A stretch of DNA of 20,855 nt from DATIJJ01 sp035478795 (GTDB taxonomy: Bacteria > Pseudomonadota > Gammaproteobacteria > DSM-16500), in assembly GCA_035478795.1 (NCBI GenBank), contig DATIJJ010000055.1, positions 1 to 20,855 of the forward strand, given 5' to 3'. The notes beneath the pieces are model-generated. The model searched no databases, had not been told where the DNA came from, and saw nothing but the letters and a program-made list of their open reading frames with translations. Below are positions 17,422 through 20,855 of the stretch, piece by piece (within the stretch, counting starts at the first letter, position 1; every line of letters starts with the position of its first letter). A program made the position numbers and the translations under genes.

Positions 17422-18683
17422 TAGCGGTCAATCTCCCCAAACACAATATCGAGACTGGATAAGATCGCAACGACATCCGCAATCATGTGACCCCGCGTCA
17501 ATTCTTCAAGCGCTGCCAAATGCGGAAATCCGGCCGCGCGAATTTTCAGGCGATACGGTTTGTTCGCCCCATCTGACACAAGATACACACCAAATTCACC
17601 TTTCGGATGTTCGACGGCAGCATACGCCTCACCTTCCGGCAAACAATAGCCTTCTGTCATCAATTTAAAATGATGAATCATCGCTTCCATTTTTTTCTTC
17701 ATATCGACACGCGTCGGCGGTGCGACTTTCTGGTGATCGGTAATCACAGGCCCCGGATTTTTTCGAAGCCACCCGATGCATTGACGAATGATGCGATTGG
17801 ACTGACGCATTTCTTCAACACGCACAAGGTAACGATCATAACAATCGCCTTTCACGCCAACAGGAATATCAAAATCCATCTGGTCATACATGGCATAAGG
17901 TTGTTTTTTACGTAAATCCCATGCCACACCGGAACCCCGCAACATAGGACCCGTAAAACCGAGTGCAATCGCACGTTCCGGCGGCATCACACCAATGTCG
18001 ACCGTGCGCTGTTTCCAGATGCGATTATCCGTCAGCAAGGCTTCATATTCATTAACACGTTCCGGAAAACGTTCTGTAAAATTTTCAATAAAATCGAGCA
18101 GCGAGCCTTCGCGATTTTCATTCAGTTTCGCGACTTCTTTTGCATTGTGCCATTTGGATGGTCGGTATTGCGGCATTTTCGCGGGTAAATCACGGTACAC
18201 ACCACCCGGACGATAATACGTGGCATGCATGCGCGTGCCGGATACCGCTTCGTAACAGTCGAGCAAATCTTCCCGCTCACGAAAACAATACAAAAACATC
18301 GACATCGCGCCGATATCGAGACCATGTGCACCGAGCCACAATAAATGATTTAAAATGCGCGTGATTTCATCAAACATGGTACGAATATAAAGCGCGCGAA
18401 CCGGCGGCGTGATTCCCAATAATTTTTCAATGGCCATCACATACCCATGTTCATTGCACATCATGGATACGTAATCGAGACGATCCATGTAACCAATCGA
18501 ATGGTTGTACGGTTTGGATTCGGCGAGTTTTTCCGTCGCGCGATGCAATAAACCCACATGCGGGTCCGCTCGCACAATCGTTTCACCATCTACTTCGAGA
18601 ATAAGTCGCAACACACCGTGCGCGGCCGGATGTTGCGGGCCGAAATTAAATGTGTAATTGCGAATTTCAGGCGTTTTTTCCAT
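17421..18683 (-). CDS. nuoD: NADH-quinone oxidoreductase subunit D
   Basis: NuoD is the 49-kDa-type subunit, which forms the quinone head-group site with NuoB. It descends from the large subunit of NiFe hydrogenases but lacks the metal ligands. The protein has 420 residues. His22 (GPQHPAAHGVLRL) and Tyr71 (MDRLDYVS) match the His and Tyr that hold the quinone head group in the Thermus enzyme. HVGLLHRATEKLAE, NEHGYVMAIEKLLGI and the C-terminal FGEIDR are typical. It is separate from nuoC, unlike the NuoCD fusion of enterobacteria. The ATG at 18683 has GGAG upstream and lies 3 nt after the nuoC stop. Confidence 0.96.
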   Translation of the reverse strand: MEKTPEIRNYTFNFGPQHPAAHGVLRLILEVDGETIVRADPHVGLLHRATEKLAESKPYNHSIGYMDRLDYVSMMCNEHGYVMAIEKLLGITPPVRALYIRTMFDEITRILNHLLWLGAHGLDIGAMSMFLYCFREREDLLDCYEAVSGTRMHATYYRPGGVYRDLPAKMPQYRPSKWHNAKEVAKLNENREGSLLDFIENFTERFPERVNEYEALLTDNRIWKQRTVDIGVMPPERAIALGFTGPMLRGSGVAWDLRKKQPYAMYDQMDFDIPVGVKGDCYDRYLVRVEEMRQSNRIIRQCIGWLRKNPGPVITDHQKVAPPTRVDMKKKMEAMIHHFKLMTEGYCLPEGEAYAAVEHPKGEFGVYLVSDGANKPYRLKIRAAGFPHLAALEELTRGHMIADVVAILSSLDIVFGEIDR

Positions 18684-18686
18684 CGC

Positions 18687-19355
18687 TTATTCTCCGGCCT
18701 CGTAACGGTTGTCGCGACGAATCACTTTCGGTTCTAAAATACGCGGCTCAATGCTGACCGGTTCGTAAACGACACGTTGACATTTCGCATCATATCGCGC
18801 CTCAACCTGCCCGCTTAACGGAAAATCCTTGCGAAAGGGATGACCTTTAAATCCATAATCCGTCAAAATGCGCCGTAAATCAGGGTGTCCCACAAATGTG
18901 ATACCAAACAAATCAAACGCCTCGCGCTCAAACCAGTTGGCGGACGGCCAGATATCGATAACAGAAGGAACCCGAAGTGTGTGTTCTTCGAGATATACGC
19001 GCAAACGCACGCGATGGTTTTTTGTGAGTGAAAGCAGATGATACACAGCCGCAAAACGCGGTGAAGTCAAATGCGGATGATCGATCGAGCGACGATCCAC
19101 GCCGCGTTCAAAACCGGTAGCGGTTGCTGATTCCGTTTCCCATTCAGATAACCCATAATGCAAATAATCGACACCACACACATCGACCAGCATCGCAAAA
19201 CCGAATTCGTCTTCATCACGCAATGCAAAACAAAGTTCACGCAAATCATCGGCGAACACATCGACGGTCAATTCACCGAATGCAACATCCACACGTTGCA
19301 AGACGTCCGGAAAACGCTCTTTCATTCGCGCGCATAACCTGTCGATATCAGTCAT
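18687..19355 (-). CDS. nuoC: NADH-quinone oxidoreductase subunit C
   Basis: NuoC is the 30-kDa-type subunit of the connecting arm, packed against NuoD. The diagnostic block ANWFEREAFDLFGITF with GHPDLRRILTDYGFKGHPFR is complete (about residues 130-170). I chose ATG at 19355 (MTDIDRLCARMKERFPDV, 222 residues). A TTG start at 19379 would add 8 residues and overlap nuoB, but has no ribosome site, while AGG lies about 11-12 nt before the ATG. It sits 13 nt after nuoB and 3 nt before nuoD. Confidence 0.94.
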   Translation of the reverse strand: MTDIDRLCARMKERFPDVLQRVDVAFGELTVDVFADDLRELCFALRDEDEFGFAMLVDVCGVDYLHYGLSEWETESATATGFERGVDRRSIDHPHLTSPRFAAVYHLLSLTKNHRVRLRVYLEEHTLRVPSVIDIWPSANWFEREAFDLFGITFVGHPDLRRILTDYGFKGHPFRKDFPLSGQVEARYDAKCQRVVYEPVSIEPRILEPKVIRRDNRYEAGE

Positions 19356-19368
19356 GATGGGAAGACAC

Positions 19369-19857
19369 CTATCGTTCAATATTTTTTTTGGTTTTTTTTC
19401 GGTTAATTTTATTTTGTAACTGGATCACGCCATAAAGCAGCGCTTCCGCTGTCGGCGGACAACCCGGCACATACACATCGACCGGCACAATCCGGTCACA
19501 GCCACGCACAACCGAATAGGAATAATGGTAATAACCACCCCCGTTCGCACAAGATCCCATGGAAATCACCCAGCGCGGTTCGGCCATTTGTTCATACACT
19601 TTTCGAAGTGCGGGTGCCATTTTGTTACATAATGTGCCTGCGACAATCATGACATCCGATTGCCGTGGACTCGGGCGAAAAATCACGCCAAACCGATCCA
19701 GATCATAGCGCGAGGCACCCGCATGCATCATTTCAACGGCGCAACAGGCGAGCCCGAATGACATCGGCCACAAGGAACCGGTTTGTGCCCACTCCACCAG
19801 TTTTTCAAGCGTCGTGGTGATAAAACCCTGGTCTTTCATTCCGGTGATTATTCCCAT
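19369..19857 (-). CDS. nuoB: NADH-quinone oxidoreductase subunit B (cluster N2)
   Basis: NuoB binds [4Fe-4S] cluster N2, the direct electron donor to quinone. In the 162-residue form the ligands are Cys38 and Cys39 (the tandem pair in GLACCAVEMMHAG), Cys103 (SMGSCANGGGYYHYSY) and Cys133 (VPGCPPTAEALLYG). The ATG at 19857 gives MGIITGMKDQGFITT, resembling betaproteobacterial NuoB starts. It has AAGGGG 7 nt upstream and overlaps the nuoA end by 10 nt. ATGs at 19878 and 19839 are alternatives without as good a site. The C-terminus is a lysine-rich tail. Confidence 0.95.
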   Translation of the reverse strand: MGIITGMKDQGFITTTLEKLVEWAQTGSLWPMSFGLACCAVEMMHAGASRYDLDRFGVIFRPSPRQSDVMIVAGTLCNKMAPALRKVYEQMAEPRWVISMGSCANGGGYYHYSYSVVRGCDRIVPVDVYVPGCPPTAEALLYGVIQLQNKINRKKTKKNIER

Positions 19858-20204
19858 TCCAGCGCCCCTTTTTTCCATTCATAAATAAAACCCACGACGA
19901 GAATGCCTAAAAAAATACCCATACTGATGAGGCCAAACCAGCCGATTTGACGAAAGACGACGGCCCAGGGCACTAGAAAAGCGGTTTCCAGATCAAAAAT
20001 AATAAACAGGATAGCAACGAGGTAGTAACGCACATCAAATGGCATGCGCGCATCATCGAACGGTTCAAAGCCGCATTCGTAAGGAGAATTTTTTTTGGCA
20101 TCGGGACGTTTGGGTCCGAGCAGATACCCGATCAGGGGAACCGCGAGACCCAGCAAACCGCCTATGATCATGAATACCAGAACAGGCAAGTAATTATCGA
20201 GCAC
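19848..20204 (-). CDS. nuoA: NADH-quinone oxidoreductase subunit A
   Basis: NuoA is a three-helix membrane subunit next to the quinone chamber. Its helix 1-2 loop undergoes conformational change in complex I. The 118-residue length is standard. The loop motif KKNSPYECGFEPF contains the conserved cysteine, followed by FDVRYYLVAILFIIFDLETAF with membrane acidic residues. The start is GTG at 20204, with GAGGAG 6 nt upstream. The open frame continues back to 20327 but passes through the tRNA gene, so that extension is not coding. It is the first nuo gene, 31 nt after the tRNA. Confidence 0.96.
   Translation of the reverse strand: MLDNYLPVLVFMIIGGLLGLAVPLIGYLLGPKRPDAKKNSPYECGFEPFDDARMPFDVRYYLVAILFIIFDLETAFLVPWAVVFRQIGWFGLISMGIFLGILVVGFIYEWKKGALEWE
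19865..19870 (-). promoter_or_regulatory. Ribosome binding site of nuoB
   Basis: AAGGGG on the minus strand, inside the final nuoA codons, lies 7 nt before ATG 19857. It supports that start over two other in-frame ATGs. Confidence 0.6.
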
Positions 20205-20210
20205 TTGTTT

Positions 20211-20216
20211 CTCCTC
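20211..20216 (-). promoter_or_regulatory. Ribosome binding site of nuoA
   Basis: A strong GAGGAG lies 6 nt before a GTG codon. It fixes the nuoA start and rules out the longer frame that runs into the tRNA. Confidence 0.8.
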
Positions 20217-20235
20217 AGTATCATTCCGTATCAGA

Positions 20236-20320
20236 TGGTGCCGAAGGTGGGACTCGAACCCACACGGCTTTCGCCACCACCCCCTCAAGATGGCGTGTCT
20301 ACCAGTTTCACCACTTCGGC
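20236..20320 (-). tRNA. tRNA-Leu (anticodon GAG)
   Basis: The transcript folds as a class II tRNA of 85 nt with CCA encoded. The acceptor stem GCCGAAG pairs with CTTCGGC and the discriminator base is A. The D-loop contains ACTGGTAGAC. The anticodon stem CCATC/GGTGG encloses loop TTGAGGG, with GAG at 20286-20284. The extended variable arm TGGCGAAAGCCGT is typical of leucine tRNAs, and the T-arm is GTGGG-TTCGAGT-CCCAC. It reads CUC/CUU codons and corresponds to E. coli leuU, which also lies beside secG. It sits 28 nt after secG and 31 nt before nuoA with no terminator between, so it may be processed from a shared transcript. Confidence 0.97.
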
Positions 20321-20348
20321 ATTTCATTACGGGCTATAAAACAAACCC

Positions 20349-20729
20349 TTATTTTTTTTCTGTTAATTCTTTCAAATCTATGGGCATATCAGGAATCTGG
20401 TTAGGAGTCACTGATGAAGGCTGCAGAGGCGCTGCCGGCTTTTGCGCAGGAGCTGCAGGTAATTCTATAGGTAAGCTCACTTCTGTTGAACTTTTAACTA
20501 GCTTGGTTGCAATATTCGTTAACGTAATACTGGTTGCAAAAAATAAGATAGCCAAACCGATGGTCACTTTTAATAAAAACGAACCCGAACCACGGCTACC
20601 AAACACTGTTTGGGATGCACCTGACCCAAATGCAGCACCCATGGTAGCACCCTTGCCTTGTTGCACAAGGACTAATCCTACGATACATACTGCTGCGAGT
20701 ATATGTATAATTAAAATGAATTGGTACAT
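20349..20729 (-). CDS. secG: Protein-export membrane protein SecG
   Basis: SecG is an accessory subunit of the SecYEG translocon, aiding SecA-driven export across the inner membrane. The 126-residue protein starts MYQFILIIHILAAVCIVGLV (helix 1). The hallmark loop VLVQQGKGATMGAAFGSGAS with QTVFGSRGSGSFL follows, then helix 2 (about residues 52-75). The tail is rich in Pro and Ala (LPAAPAQKPAAPLQPSS), which is common in this family. ATG at 20729 has GAGGG 9 nt upstream. The frame is open upstream to the window edge, but those residues are polar and unlike SecG. Confidence 0.95.
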   Translation of the reverse strand: MYQFILIIHILAAVCIVGLVLVQQGKGATMGAAFGSGASQTVFGSRGSGSFLLKVTIGLAILFFATSITLTNIATKLVKSSTEVSLPIELPAAPAQKPAAPLQPSSVTPNQIPDMPIDLKELTEKK

Positions 20730-20855
20730 AAATACAAACCCTCTAAAGTTCCTTTCATTTAGACTTCTTGCATAACTTCGTCTTTTGTTAGTATTCTGCG
20801 TTGCGACTGCGTTACGTTGCTCACATATTAACAACATATGCTGTGCTACGTTACT
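20730..20855. repeat. secG leader with degenerate direct repeats
   Basis: On the plus strand, ctgcgttacgttgct (20807-20821) and ctgtgctacgttact (20841-20855) match at 12 of 15 positions, and a partial third unit ctgcgttgcga begins at 20796. Further in, TAGACTTCTTGCATAACT (20760-20777) is reminiscent of insertion-sequence or MITE termini; that identity is a guess. The minus frame is open through the stretch and continuous with secG. I found no convincing sigma-70 promoter here, and the gene normally upstream of secG is outside the window. Confidence 0.35.

Noticed and set aside
19356..19379. TTG start for nuoC overlapping nuoB
   Set aside because: There is no ribosome site before it; the ATG at 19355 gives a normal NuoC.
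20205..20327. N-terminal extension of nuoA
   Set aside because: The extension is the translated tRNA-Leu gene; the GTG at 20204 has a strong ribosome site and gives the standard length.
20730..20837. N-terminal extension of secG
   Set aside because: SecG begins with its first helix at the ATG 20729; the upstream residues are polar, although the open frame is noted as a finding.
1..20855. CRISPR arrays, defence genes, prophage or complete insertion sequences
   Set aside because: No regularly spaced repeats, transposase, integrase or defence-type domains were seen; nearly all the sequence is accounted for by secG, the tRNA, nuo and efflux genes.

Overview
The window looks like a gammaproteobacterial chromosome, probably a Legionellales/Coxiellaceae-like organism (inference). 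The signs are moderate G+C, a complete NADH dehydrogenase I cluster with separate nuoC and nuoD, a NuoG without the extra N7 cluster, and the order secG, tRNA-Leu(GAG), nuoA. Every confidently called gene lies on the minus strand, so the text below follows transcription from high to low coordinates.

20855 to 20236: a short repeat-bearing leader, then secG (SecYEG translocase subunit) and a tRNA-Leu with anticodon GAG and encoded CCA. 20204 to 5814: the complete nuo operon in canonical order, nuoA, B, C, D, E, F, G, H, I, J, K, L, M, N, with overlaps or gaps of 0-31 nt. Together they encode complex I: the NADH-oxidising arm (NuoE, F, G), the connecting arm (NuoB, C, D, I) and the proton-pumping membrane arm (NuoA, H, J, K, L, M, N). 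Nearly all diagnostic Fe-S cysteines and key charged residues examined are present, so the enzyme should be functional.

5813 to 5494: a 320-nt region between nuoN and the next operon. It holds a small candidate ORF on the plus strand, convergent with nuoN, plus a candidate promoter with a perfect 10-bp palindrome for the efflux operon. 5493 to 1: a tripartite multidrug efflux operon of outer-membrane factor lipoprotein, periplasmic adaptor and RND inner-membrane pump. The pump is cut off by the window edge. It would use the proton gradient that complex I builds.

The window is mostly conserved housekeeping sequence. The least ordinary features are a palindromic repeat-like element inserted in frame within nuoG, the small ORF beside nuoN, the palindrome in the efflux promoter region, and the degenerate repeats before secG. 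I saw no CRISPR array, complete insertion sequence, phage gene or defence system.
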